From Dipteronia dyeriana (lineage: Eukaryota > Streptophyta > Magnoliopsida > Sapindales > Sapindaceae), in the NCBI GenBank assembly GCA_032871835.1, contig CM065300.1:2981768-3045767 (forward strand): a stretch of DNA of 64,000 nt, given 5' to 3'. The translations under genes and the position numbers were made by a program. The stretch's first letter is position 1. Each line of letters begins with the position of its first letter. Shown one piece after another: positions 27,155 through 39,032 of this stretch. Below the pieces are notes generated by a model. That model was not told where the DNA came from. It was given only the letters and a program-made list of their open reading frames with translations, and did no database searches.

Positions 27155-30100
27155 ATGTATTGGGTTATAGTTGGTTGTTTGTATGTGTTTCTAATAGCTG
27201 GTGAAGTCAAGTATTTATTTTTGAGGCTTTGTTGATGGTTTTTAGTTGGTGATAAAGTTTTTAACTTATTTGATTCTTGTTTCGAAGATGAAATTTTGAA
27301 AGGTCATTTATTTAGGTGTTTGTAGGTACATTTTGGTTGTCTTTATTTATTCAGAGGTGAAATGGAGCTGAATTGGAGCTGAACTTCAGTTTTGCATGTC
27401 TCATGTTGGTGGGTTTTTTGTGTTTTGGCAGGAATTGGCAGAGGCTAGGAAGAAGAAGAGGAAGAGACATTACGATTTGGAACAAGTATGTATTGTTATG
27501 TTACTTTTGTTGACGTTCATTTTTTGTTGATCTAAGAATTTGTTGATATAATTGTTTAGAAATGAAAATCAAAATCAGTTTAAGACGATCATGGTTCATT
27601 GTTGGTTTCGATATGATAGTGTTCTTCTTCATTGTAGCCTTCAAAACTTTGGTTTTGAGTATTTATTTTCTTTTTGTTCGAGATTTATTTTAAGTTTAGA
27701 ATTTGATTTGTTTTTGTTAGTTTTTGGATTTTGTGTTTTGTTTCAAATGAGTTATCGCAAAAGCCTCTGTTCTATTAAAATGAATGGGGAGACAGTTTGG
27801 TGTCTCTTCACTCTGAAGAACAGCGAGGTAGATCAAAAATCAAATGGCCGAGATATCGTTTCAATCGTCACTTTCTATTCATTGATGATTCGATTGTTGC
27901 TTGTCCACATTCCTTTTTCTGTTTTCTCACACCACATATGATGGTTTCAATATTTGTATGCACACAAATTGTGGTGTGATCTTACTTATTTTGCAAATGA
28001 GGTGTGAGACTCTCGTCATGTGTAAGTTGAAGTACAGACTTTGTGTGAGAGATAAAACTGATTAACTGTGGGTAATTTTTTGGAGTTGATTATTGATTAA
28101 AACACGAGAGCTCAGACAGTGAGTTTTAAGGTGACTGTTGACTAAGCCAAGTGTGTTTTCCTTATTTAATAGGAACTCGCATATCTGTGGGAAAAGATGA
28201 GGCGTCGCAATATTGCCAAAGGAGACAGATCGAAGTACGGATTTTGCTGAATTGTGATATGCATGGTTTCTCTTTTGGTGGCATGTTTGTCTCTCTCCTC
28301 TTACGTTTCAACGTGCAGTATTCTGATACTGTTTTTTTTTTTTTTTCTAAATTATTCTCAAGGCTGGTAAGTGAAGCTCTACAAAAGATGAAAGGGAAGA
28401 TTCCAGAAATTACTGGTTCCCATGTGTCTTCTCGTGTTCTGCAGGTAATTGTTTGAGTTAGTTTGCCGACTTTGGTTTCAAGTAATACATTTGTTAGTGT
28501 TATCAGTAGACTTTAATTATCTTTCTTCTACCTCAGACTTGTGTTAAGTACTGTTCACAAGCAGAAAGAGATGTTGTATTTGAGGAGCTTCAGCCACATT
28601 TTCTAACCCTTGCTGACAACACTTACGCAGTTCATCTTGTGAAGAAAATGTTGGATAGCGGTACGGTTAAACTTCAAAGAACCAATAGAGAAACTTGAGA
28701 ATTCAAATATGTTCTAATTATTCCTGTACTGTTTGCAGCTTCTAAGAAACAGCTTGCGGGGTTTATCTCAGCCCTCCATGGGCATGTTGCTTCCCTCCTT
28801 CGACACATGGTTGGATCTGTTGGTATGTGATATTAACATGAGCCCCTTTTTAGTCTTCTAGCTATACAATGAGTACAATGATCTAGTTATGGCTATATTC
28901 ATTGAAAAATTGCCCAGGCTTTAAATCGAGGGTATAGGATTGGGAGAGTGATAGCGCTAAGTTTACGTTTCCAATATTATGAAGCAATAAAGAAAAAAAA
29001 AACCTTCGCATAAATCTTCAATGTTTCCAATCCGCCTAAGTTACACTTGCTTTAACCATAATTTGGAAGTTTGGATGGACTTGTGTTTTCTTTGACTCAA
29101 TTAAAGATATAAAATTTGTCACATTATAGGTTGAAATCACTGTCTAACTAATAAATGTATTTCCACTTTCCAATAGTGTTTTTTCTAAACAATCCTGGCA
29201 GGTATTTAGTTGTTACAGTTTCTGTTGTCATATTTTTCCTCCTTTTTCTGCAGTTATTGAGCATGCTTACCAACTGGGAAATGCAACTCAAAAGCAAGAG
29301 ATGCTGATCGAACTTTACTCTACGGAGCTTCAGTTGTTTAAGGACCTGGTTGCAATGAAAGAGAGCAGGTAATGGGTCAGATTTCTACATTATTTCATCA
29401 TATAACCTTCTTAATGCTTGGCTTCATTTGGAAATTTTGATTCATGATGCCCTGTTCAGCCGAATATCTTTTAATTTTCTATTACATATCAGGTTGGTAG
29501 ATGTTATTTCGAAGCTAAGCCTGTCGAAAGCTTCAGTTTCACGTCATATGGCTTCGGTGATTCAACCAATTCTAGAGAAAGGAATCGTTGACCATTCTAT
29601 CATACACAGAGTCTTGATGGAGTACTTTAGCATAGCCGATAAGGTGTGTTTAAGAATTTTATATGCATCAGTATATCCCTAGAATTTATGTAGAAGCTTT
29701 TTCATCACTTGAAGTTTTCTCCTTTTCTTAATAGAGTTTGTTGATAGTCCTCTGCTGCAGATGTTATTCAACAGCTGTCAGGTCCGCTCCTTGTTCGTAT
29801 GATCCATACAAGGGATGGATCTAAGATTGGGATGCTTTGTGTCAAGCATGGGAGTGCAAAGGTTTGTTGCAAGTAGTCTAAGAATAATAACTAATTAGCG
29901 GACCAGTCTTGTATCCTTTCTATATTATATGTATATAGAGTTCTGACTTGTATTGACTTGTGAGTTCTTGAATGTTTTGTTTTATTATAGGAAAGAAAGA
30001 AAATTATCAAAGGAATAAAAGGGCACATAGGCAAGATAGCTCATGATCAATGTGGGATGATGGTAAGGATCACTTTTGGGATTCTAAACTGCACAAATGT

Positions 30101-32417
30101 CATTTTTTTTTGGCAATTGTATGAATGATTGATTTGTAGCTTCCAAACTTTGTGTTCTGACTCCTGTAGTCATGTCTTTAACTTGATGTAGAAAAATATC
30201 TGTTTGCACTCAGTCAGTTAATAGTTTTATATGTTATTTGCTTTCAGGTACTTGTCTGCATTGTTTCAATTGTTGATGACACAAAGCTGGTGACAAAGGT
30301 TGGTTGTGACACTTGTCATGAATAGCTGTTTGACATTATCCGAGTCTTGCTTTTTGATGAAGATTCTAAATAAAACTTTCCTGATTACAGGTTGTTATAC
30401 GTGAGCTTCAAGCAATTTTAAAAGAGGTTGCCTTAGATAAGGTATCTACTTTTCTTAGCCTCTTATGTTGATTACTCATCTTAAAGAAAGTCTAATATAA
30501 TGTGATTGGGATTGAGAAGTAGGGTGGTCTACTAGGCATTTAATCAATGTGGTAACCATACAGATTTCTTCTAGTTCAAAGTTTCTCGCATCCATGACAA
30601 TCACTTGAAAAGCCAATCTGAGACTGTTTTGACGTTTAAAAGAGTGTGATTTCTGACCACAACCTCACCTTCCCCCCACTCTCAGCCAGGATCATGTAAA
30701 GTCTTAATTAGGATTCTTTGGACAATTTAAAGGCTTGTGATTTCTTGCCATCACACCTTCCTCACATATCAGTTAGGAACATGTAATACGTTTGGTTATT
30801 TATTTTTATTTTGCAACATGTTTAGAATATCCTAAGATTTATTTTTTCCCTGAACTCATGGCCATGTCATAGCTATGCTGTCTGCAGACCATCAATATAG
30901 TTCTCCTTAATCTTCTCTTTAGTAAATAATTTAAGTGGCTTTTCTTTTGGGTGAATTTCAGAGTGGAAGACGCTTGCTACTGCATCTACTTCATCCTAAT
31001 TGTTCTCGTTATCTCAGTCCTGATGATCTGGCTTCCCTCAATTTATCTATCCCTTCTCTCTGTGCAAAGGTAATATTTCATAGCTGTCTTTTCTAGATTA
31101 TCATGGACTAGTGACAGATGTACTAAACTTACTGATCTTCCCTTCTCACTGGCCTCCTCCCACTTGGCACTCCATCAGGACGAGTCAGAATTAAATTCTG
31201 AAACAAAGTCTTCAAAGAAGGAAGAATCCAGCAATGAGAAGGCTTACCTTGAAGCAGCAGCACCAGCTCAGGCTGATGAAAGTACAGATCTTGATGAAGA
31301 CCTTCACTCGGTTGAAGGCGGCAAAAAAGATTCTTTCCTAAGAAGGCAAGAGTTGTTGGTAAACAGTGGACTTGCTGAGGTTTGTGCCTTTGTTCCCTTG
31401 TGTAATTTTCTGTTTTTATGTTTGTGTATGGCGTATAGATATCCTCAAGTTTTTTGCTTTTCATTTTTTATGTTTGTGTATGGCAGTATAGATATCCTCA
31501 AGTTTTTTGCTTTTCATTCTTTTAGAAATTTCTTTTATCCTTTTATGTGTAGTAGTTTTCTGTTATAAGTGAAGAGGTGTTACATCTATTATGATGGATG
31601 CTGCCTAGTGCCTAGCTTGGAGGCTTGTTATAAATTACTGGTTTTGACTGGGTCTTGGCATGCTGGTTGTGTTGCAGAGTCTCATTGACGTATGTACCGA
31701 GAATGCTGGAGAATTACTTAGATCAAATTTTGGCAAAGAAGTTGTATATGAGGTAGTCAATTTGTTAATTGCCGATATTTTATGTTATTGTTAAATTTCC
31801 TAACGTTTCTCATCTAAAATAATTATGTGTCGGAAATTTAAAAAGCCTGTCAATTTCGTTAGTATTGGCAAGTGGCTTATGCAAGTAACCCCCACCTTAC
31901 CCCTATAATGTCTCGATTCATCAATGTAATGCATTCAGGTTGCAAGAGGGGGTTCTGATGACATTCTCCCCCCCTCATTGAACGGCAAGTTGAACACCTT
32001 GCATGGAGCTATAGCATCTCTTGTTGCAGAATCTAAATCTGAGGCATCAGAAGAGGAGCATATCCTTGAAAACTTCCATTCCAGTCGTACCATTAGGAAA
32101 CTAATCATGGACTGCCCTACCTTTGCTTCCACTTTATGGAAGAAAGCTTTAAAAGGGAAGTGCAAATCGTGGGCTCAAGGTCACAGGTGAGGCTACTTTT
32201 GCTTTGTCTTCCAAGTTGAACCAGGCATAAACACACACAAAAAAAAAAAAATGTGAATTCTGAGTACGTGTATTGATAGTCCCATTTCTGTGTTTGCAGT
32301 TCCAAGGTGATCTCTGCATTCTTGGAATCCTCTGATTCTAAGGTCCGTGAATTGGCTAAAAAGGAGCTGCAGCCCTTGATAGATGGTGGCATTCTCAAAC
32401 TCCCTGAAGCCAAGTAA
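26826..32417 (+). CDS. PUM24: Pumilio homolog 24-type (Puf6/PUM3 family) nucleolar RNA-binding protein, 17 exons, 661 aa
   Basis: A nucleolar PUF-repeat protein. The Arabidopsis orthologue is known for pre-rRNA (ITS2/5.8S) processing. Exons: 26826-27101, 27432-27485, 28173-28234, 28363-28444, 28537-28660, 28739-28822, 29254-29368, 29493-29643, 29748-29861, 29991-30062, 30248-30298, 30391-30441, 30962-31069, 31179-31379, 31678-31752, 31939-32186, 32300-32417; phases add to 1986 nt. Residues 1-92 are a basic, Lys/Ser-rich tail (KKPRFVKPYK, KKFPFKKPK) fit for nucleolar targeting. 'ELAEARKKKRKRHYDLEQ' and 'LAYLWEKMRRRNIAKGDRS' lead into divergent PUF helices (KGKIPEITGSHVSSRVLQ, ADNTYAVHLVKKMLD, HMVGSVVIEHAYQ). 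A CPL-like part follows (MIHTRDGSKIGMLCVKHGSA, GRRLLLHLLHPNCSRYLSPD). An acidic linker is coded by exon 14. The exon 9 acceptor at 29747 was chosen over one at 29734 because only it keeps the family frame. Confidence 0.93.
27110..27154 (+). repeat. (TA)n-(TG)n microsatellite just inside intron 1 of PUM24
   Basis: A compound dinucleotide run (about 13 TA then about 8 TG) begins roughly ten bases after the exon 1 donor at 27102. Length variation here would be common between individuals. Confidence 0.9.
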
Positions 32418-32883
32418 CCTGCAAATGAAGGTCAAGTGGCTTCATTCCATTAAGCACGAGTTCTCTTTGTCAATGGTCCAGACACAACATTGTTGGGATC
32501 GCAGGTGAATGACACATTTGTATTCAATCCCAGCAAGAAAGCAATCTTGGACATAAATGTAGCATACAGAGAGCAAATGGCAAAGTTCTTTATGCTGAAA
32601 TCGGTTTGAACGGAGATGATCAGATGACTTGTAGAATGAGTAGTGCCCTATATAGTCTAAATTCTAAATTTTGAATTTGAGATCAGTTTTGTGAACTCAA
32701 AACAAGAATTTTCCTTCTGTTTTATGTTTTTTTTTCCTTATGCTTCAAATTGTGTTTGAATTTATGAATATGAATACATCCATATAAAACAATTTTGATC
32801 ATTGAAAACGAGTACTAAAATATCTAGAAAAAAAAGACATAAAATTGTATTTTATTAATTGAATGCTCTATCTAATTTCTATA
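32418..32883. other. 3' ends of two convergent genes
   Basis: This is the presumed 3' UTR of PUM24 (+) and the 3' end of the J-protein gene (-), which converge. No other feature is seen. Confidence 0.55.
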
Positions 32884-34645
32884 TTATGATCTAACGCAAG
32901 TAGATTTGCTCTTAAACATTCTTCCCCTATCTGTTCTATTCTCAAAAATTGGTGAGTCAGGCATCCCTCTTCCCTGTTTACATTTCTGTGTATTCTCTCT
33001 ATTGAAATACCAACAATCCTCAGGATTCCCGTTTATCCGGTTCCTGAGATGTGGGTATCCTTGGAAGATGTAGTCCGATGGGTCGAAGATCGGGGACTCT
33101 TTCCGGGTTCTTCCAAGAGTATTGCTTCGAAACAGATTCTCTGACGGATTCACGAGTGACGATTCTTGCCTTGATGATGCTGTAGCAGCAGTAGTAGAAC
33201 TCAAACAGTTTTCTATCACTCTAGCCTCCTCTTTGAATCTTTCCTTGATGTCTCTCAGGTTTCTCAGAAATTTATATGACTTTGATGGCCAGTTTGCAGG
33301 TTTCCATGCCTTGTGTTTTGATGAACGTGTCGGTTGAATTGGAGACAACTTGCAGTTTGTGTAGGGAATTTTGTTGCACTCAATGCAAAAGTCTTTCCAT
33401 CTCTTCAAGTTGAATGCTCTTCTCTTAGTACTATCAGAGAGACACGTATATGCCTGCAAGTTTGTAATATCATCCGTATCGTAAATTCAGAACAAAGTCA
33501 CGTAATATTGTGAAACCGGTTCTATAACGATACGAAACTAGACATTTCGTTACATATAGTGTTTTGGAATGAATGTACTGATGTATACCTAACATGAAGA
33601 TGCTGTCAGTGAAGTTGAAGATTTCATGAACCAAATTTCTGTTGTGAAATTGAATGGTGTACTTTTTTTTATTTATTTCTTTATGGTTTTGTCACATGGT
33701 ACAACACTATCACACACACCTAACTAAGTCTAACTATCTCAACCATTCCCTTTTGAGACTGAAACTTCAATAATGCAAGTATGCAGCCCCTATTGCATCT
33801 ACATTTAATGCTACTCACTGCTTTCTTCCATTAAAATTTCTAGGTGGTTTTTCTTGAAACTTGTGATTGAATTCATTCTTTATATAATTATATGAATCCG
33901 GATTTTAACATTTTTGATTTATCTAATCCGAATATGAATTTTTAATCGTTCAATGCAACTAATGAAGAATAATCCGGAAATATTTGTATTATATTCTAAC
34001 AATATCTTATAAATTGTAAAATAATTTCATTTTTAACAAACAGAGCAATCAATCTAAAGGTGCATCCATACAATACTTGATTAAAATCACCCCAAAAAAA
34101 TAAATAAATGAAAACTTGATAGAATCTAACCTCTGAAATAAGCTTGAATGCAGTCTCAGATTTTGGGTGCTTGTTCTTGTCTGGATGAAGCAGCAAAGCT
34201 GCCACAAACAAGAAAACAAAAACACAAATTATAATCAAATAAAAAAGAAGCTCATTTAATGCAAAACGTACCAAGTTTATGATAACGTTTTCGTACAACG
34301 TCCACTTCTGCATCTTCTCCAACCTATTAATAAAAAAACCCCACAAACACAAATTCTTGAAACAAACATAGAAATCAAACCCAGAAAGGATTCTTCAAAA
34401 AAAAAAAAAAAGATCATCAAAGGAGCTCCAATAATAATTAATAAAAGAAAACGTACACCAAGAACACGATACCAGTCGATGAAATGTGGCTCATGATCAC
34501 GATCAACCTTGTTAGAACTACTTATAATATGTACTCTGTGAGCACAGGACACATAGCTTGTTGAAATGGAGCAAATCTCTGAGACCAACTGAGATTTGAC
34601 ATCTGTAGAATGATCTTCTTTATGTTCTTGTCCCACTCTCACCAT
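32884..34645 (-). CDS. J-domain (DnaJ-like) protein, 4 exons, 292 aa
   Basis: A type III J-domain protein, expected to stimulate the ATPase of an Hsp70 partner. Exons (minus): 34457-34645, 34272-34323, 34131-34198, 32884-33453; phases add to 879 nt. The J-domain spans about residues 57-115, split over four exons: WYRVLGV, then EVDVVRKRYHKLALLLHPDK with the essential HPD at 85-87, then SETAFKLISEAYTCLSDSTK. No Gly/Phe region or zinc finger is present. 'RWKDFCIECNKIPY' follows the J-domain. The rest is basic and Ser/Arg-rich with no recognised domain. The start at 34645 is the first ATG in frame. The J-domain fold and HPD are certain; compartment and client are not. The first ~30 bases of coding sequence and the upstream DNA are duplicated at 42952. 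Confidence 0.88.
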
Positions 34646-36200
34646 ATTTGAGTTTTGAAAAAAGTGTTTTTGATTTTGGTTTTTCAAGTGTGGAGTTGAG
34701 TGAGGAGTGGAGCGGCTAAGAAAACAGAGCAAACTTTGCGGGAGAGTTTGTTTTTGAAAGTGGGATTAAGTTGGTGGGATAACAAGAGTTTTATTTTTGT
34801 TATTTAATTACTATTTACTCACGAGAGTAATTATGATTTTCATTTCTCTATAAACCAAAACGTTTTTGTCACTTCCCCATATATAGTCTTAAAATCATAC
34901 TTACATGTATGCTTTTAAAACATATATTATTGCATGATTCTCGTTTTAAAGAACAGAAAGTTTAAAATTACTTAAAAGATACGATTAATCATCATGTTAT
35001 AATATTAATCCAATAATTCTAATATCTACCGTCCAAATTGTTTCGATGATGGTGAGTTAGTTGGTAACAGTAACAGCAACAACAGTGAAAGCAAATTTGA
35101 ATAAATTGAAATGAGAAAATGCATGTGAGGGGAGAGTGACATTCGGTGTGTGAGTGTGACCCACCCCATATATAATGCCTCGTTGAAAGTTGAAAAGTTG
35201 AAAATTGAAACCCTACTCTACCATGAAAAGATGATCCAAAATACTGGATTAGGTGAAGAAAAACATAAAAACAAAAAAATCAATTCATTTGGCTCCCCTA
35301 ACACCTCCCCTTCATACACCAAAGTTTGATGGACTTTGCTACCTCATTTGAGTTATTTTAAGATAAAAAATTCCGTATATTCAGCATTTAATTTTATTTA
35401 CTAAACAAGTACGAGTTTCAATACGAAATAAATAAAGTTCCCATATAATTTATGGGATGATAACATGAATCGAGTTTCGTTTACATAACTTAGATCTGGA
35501 AAGTTTGAAAGCAACTTGTACGAAGTTAGGGAAGGATTCAATATTTGATTTTTGCATTTGAAGGGAAGTTGGGGGGTGGGGTTAAAAATAATGATCATGA
35601 TAGGAAACCAATGGATTTCAAATAAAAAGTAAAGATTATCTTTTCATGTAGCTCTATAACCACCAATCTAATCATATGACCTAATTAATAATGTATATCA
35701 ATCTTGATCAAAATTACATCATTGAGTTTGAAACATTACCTAAAAATGAAAATTTGACCTTAAGATTCCAAGACAAGCTACAACAATTTTGGGTTCAATT
35801 CGATAGAGAGCCTAGAAAATTGGGCTTTTTTGATTGTTTTATAATTTTATGGCATTTGTGTGTTTGACTTTCAAAGTTGGACAATAATGGGTGTCCTCTT
35901 ATATGGCTAAATGAGACCTTTGTCTAGAATGCCACATTAGGGCATCTATAGTATGAGATTATATAATTAGGATGCACATTTCACTATGTTTCTAGTGCCC
36001 CCAAAACCTATTTCATATATATAATTAGGTCAATTTGGAGCATGAGGAAAATCCAAATCCAATGCAAAATTTAAGGTGAACTGGAATTTCAGAAATTGAA
36101 ATTTAGTGCAAATTTACAAACAGGTCAATGGTAGACATTTCGAGAAAACCTCTTTCACAATATTGAAAAAAAAACCCCAACTCCCCACCATATACTTTCA
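34646..36200. other. 5' flank of the J-protein gene and spacer
   Basis: No gene is seen. The whole stretch is duplicated at about 42990-44506, so the copy carries the J-gene promoter region with only a stub of the gene. Confidence 0.6.
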
Positions 36201-36217
36201 AAACTCAAAATTTAGTG

Positions 36218-36336
36218 ACAAGACGAGGTTGATCAACGGTATACCCCTCACACCTATATTACGAGATCGTGAGTTCGAATCCTCACCTCCTAAAAAACCT
36301 GAATTTATGTAATATTTTTTTTTTAAAAAAGAAGAT
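36218..36336 (+). mobile_element. tRNA-derived SINE with 17-bp target duplication (left copy)
   Basis: An A-box-like segment (ggttgatcaacggtat) and a B-box (gagttcgaatcctc, near 36269-36282) lie about 50 bp apart, as in pol III SINEs derived from tRNA. The element ends in a T/A-rich tail. Flanking 17-mers match with one mismatch: aaactcaaaatttagtg at 36201-36217 and aaactcaaaatgtagtg at 36337-36353. Not a functional tRNA: the acceptor arms do not pair. Confidence 0.8.
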
Positions 36337-36353
36337 AAACTCAAAATGTAGTG

Positions 36354-37410
36354 CAAATTTACAACTATATAATTTACATTACTTGAGTAGAATGAAATCA
36401 TGATAGTCAATAAGAATTAATAATTTTAATTGCATTGATAGATTTCAAAGTAATTAACTAGGTTTTTGAACAATCATGCTCCAAATTTATCTTCTTAGTT
36501 GGGAGTCATTTATTATATATTAATATTATTTACAGGCTAAGTGAGAAGTACAGGAGAAATTAGGCTTTAATTAGACAAAAAAACCAAACAATGTTGGGCT
36601 TCATTAACTTTGTCAAATATCTGAATCAGAACCCAAATCTCTCTATGGCCCACCCAAATGATAACTGGATCTGGGTTGGATCCAGCCAGTAACCGGCCCC
36701 AAACTGCGTGGACACCAACCCCATCACTATTCTTCCTCCATTAAATAAAAAATATATACCAAAATAAAATTTGGAGTTGGTGGAAATCAAACATTATTAA
36801 CGCAAATGCATTAAACAATTCAACCTCTTGTCCTCGTGTTGAAGTTGAAGCACCTCCATTCCATTAAAACAAAATTATAATTTCGAAGACTTACTTTTAT
36901 TTTGAAAATGCTCAACGTAACTTTTCCGTATCAAAAAAAAGACTTAACTTAAGTATTAAGGAGTGTCTCTTAATAAATCCTCAAACGTTGGTCATCTAAC
37001 CGTGTCTTTGTTTTTTATTTACCGGAGATACTCGACCATTGAATTAGGCTACCCAACAATTATAATCAAAGATGAAAAGAATCCAAAAGTTTTAAAAATA
37101 ATGTATTAGCAACAAAAAATAAATAAATTATAAATTAGAGTAAAGGCACCGGATTGATTTCGTTTTATCAAGATTATAAAATAAATAATGTATTAGCTAC
37201 AGGAGGGGGTAATGTTCATCCACCTTCGAGATGAGCGAGTAAAAATAGACTTTAAAAAATACTTAAAAGGTATATATTTTTTTATTTTAACTTTTAATTT
37301 GGTGATTTAACCTGCCTACCTTTAATCTTATCGAGATTTAATGTGATCTTACCAAGATTAAGTATAATATTTATTATCCATATATTTTGATAGGTGGATA
37401 GATAGATACC

Positions 37411-37436
<26 letters not shown>
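36354..37436. other. Spacer within the left duplication copy, no gene
   Basis: Up to about 37200 it matches 44663-45545 of the right copy. After that comes unmatched AT-rich DNA ending in a long TA run (37415-37444), near the point where the lipase fragment begins. Confidence 0.6.
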
Positions 37437-37447
<11 letters not shown>

Positions 37448-37454
37448 CAGAAAT

Positions 37455-37590
37455 ATGTCTAAGCTCTGCTTTTTGTATTTAGATCGTTGGTCATTCACTA
37501 GGAGGTGGTACTGCTGCATTGTTAACGTATATTCTTCAGAAACAGAAAGAGTTTGTGTCTTGAACTTGTTTCACATTTGCACCAGGTTAC
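37455..37590 (+). pseudogene. Lipase exon 4 fragment (pseudogene)
   Basis: 'IVGHSLGGGTAALLTYIL' reads from 37484 with the preceding intron end (tttgtatttag), homologous to exon 4 of the intact lipase at 47629-47731. A TGA replaces a Ser codon near 37561 ('QKQKEFVS' then stop). Exons 1-3 and 5-7 are absent nearby. The catalytic Ser loop survives but the gene cannot be functional. Confidence 0.88.
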
Positions 37591-37885
37591 GAGTTAGCGT
37601 CACCTGGTGCTAATCTTGTCTGTTTTTAATTTTTATAAAAAATTTCGGGGAAATATAGTTGGGAAACATATGAAAGCTGATTGTGTACTCAATTAATGTC
37701 CAACAATTTCAGACTTACATTGTTGTTTCTCTAACTTTAACATAAATGATTTTAGCACTAAACAGTTCTGGAGGGAAAAACAATAGAGTGACAACACGAT
37801 TTCCTTATTGAACATCTACGAGGACAGTTAAGTAAGGCTGTGACAACGATTGTCATGACTGGATGCTACGAAACTATGGCAGTCG

Positions 37886-38283
37886 GAAATTTTGTGACAA
37901 ACTCTTAATTTGAGAGTACAAATTTAATATGATAAATTCCATAAAAGTAGATTCGAATTCTCCTCTGTGAGAACTTCGAAACAGTATACTCAAATTCACA
38001 ATAAATGAGAAATTGATTCTCTAAGTGAACCTATTGTGTAGGGATTAAAGTGAATCCCACATTGCTTAGGGAAATCATTTATATATAGTATATAAGTGAA
38101 TGTGTGATATGAACTATCAACAATGTGTGGCATAGAGGCTCTTTCGCGCGCTGGAGTGCAAAACATGGACCTCGAACCTTCGAACACACTACTCGTGTGT
38201 GGACTAGACATGCGGATACGAATGCCGCTTTGATTGGACCGTGAGAGTTTGGATTCGGCTTTCTTACTTGAGAATATTATCAC
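37886..38283. other. ~400-bp insertion replacing the C-terminal end of the GGCT-like copy
   Basis: This segment has no counterpart in the right copy, where about 50 bp (50506-50557) lie instead. Its right part has 'aatcccacattg' at about 38053, then 'tatatatagtatataag', an arrangement like plant snRNA-type promoters or some LTR starts. It may be a small transposable element; I found no clear ends. Confidence 0.5.
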
Positions 38284-38670
38284 CATGATGCCTGAGCCTG
38301 TCGTTGCCAAGTATTCAAGGATGGTTGTTTTATGGTCTCGTGTGACCCAGAAAGTTGTTGTAAGCTTCATCACCAAGATTTTTGGCTGCCAACACACTGC
38401 AGAGTTGTTTCAAATAGATTCAGTTTATGCACAGAGAAACTGGCATGGCAAACAGAGTTTACATCCCAAGAATCAATATTTTCCATCTACTTAAAACCCT
38501 CAAGACAATTAATCACCTACCAGTGCCGAAGATAAACACGGCAAGGCAAGATATCATCCCGCCAAATCTTATGGATGTTGTATCGTCCATAATGCTGAAA
38601 ATAAATCTTTTTGCTCCTCCCTGCGGTTGCCAACAAAACAAATGCAAGCAAATACAAGATGTTGAAATAC
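38284..38670 (-). pseudogene. GGCT-like gene exons 7-8, broken copy
   Basis: It matches exons 8 and 7 of the intact gene at 50516-52511. Exon 8 reads 'VLAAKNLGDEAYNNFL' then loses frame near the 'HTYLGDRKTT' equivalent (38330-38345), and the last ~15 codons are replaced by other DNA. The exon 7 copy (38524-38620) is recognisable, and its acceptor region carries a small insertion (ctgcggttgcc against ctgcc). Non-functional. Confidence 0.85.
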
Positions 38671-39032
38671 GAAAACTTTTAGGGCGCGTTCGGTAACGTT
38701 TTTGTTTTTTTGTTTTTCATGTTTGAAAACGCATTCGGTAGTAATTATGGAAAACAATATTTCGAGAATAAGAGCAGTAAAAACACTTCCTGTAGTAATT
38801 CAATTTTTTTTGATATCAATGAAAACATCAAGTACACAACAACAACAACAACAACAATAAAAATAATATTAACATTATATAAAAAATAGTCTAGAATACC
38901 TGATAAATTATATCGATAATAACCATGCAAAATTACAAATAAAATATAATTAATCATAATGTTTATCTATTATTATACGCATTCCACAATTGTGATGCGA
39001 TCTCATTCCTAATTGAGGTCATTTGTGTCATG

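Larger units (their letters stand above)
34612..38680 (+). repeat. Segmental duplication, left copy (decayed)
   Basis: This direct copy matches the DNA at 42952-50957 in four collinear blocks: 34612-37200 with 42952-45545 (J-gene 5' end plus spacer), about 37455-37590 with 47600-47731 (lipase intron 3/exon 4), 37592-37885 with 50197-50505 (DNA 3' of the GGCT-like gene), and 38284-38670 with 50558-50957 (GGCT exons 8 and 7). Between blocks the left copy has lost most of the lipase gene and gained about 400 bp at 37886-38283. Identity by eye is about 90 percent. Confidence 0.9.

Noticed and set aside
31164..31568. 134-codon open frame as a separate gene
   Set aside because: It is PUM24 exon 14 read on into the next intron.
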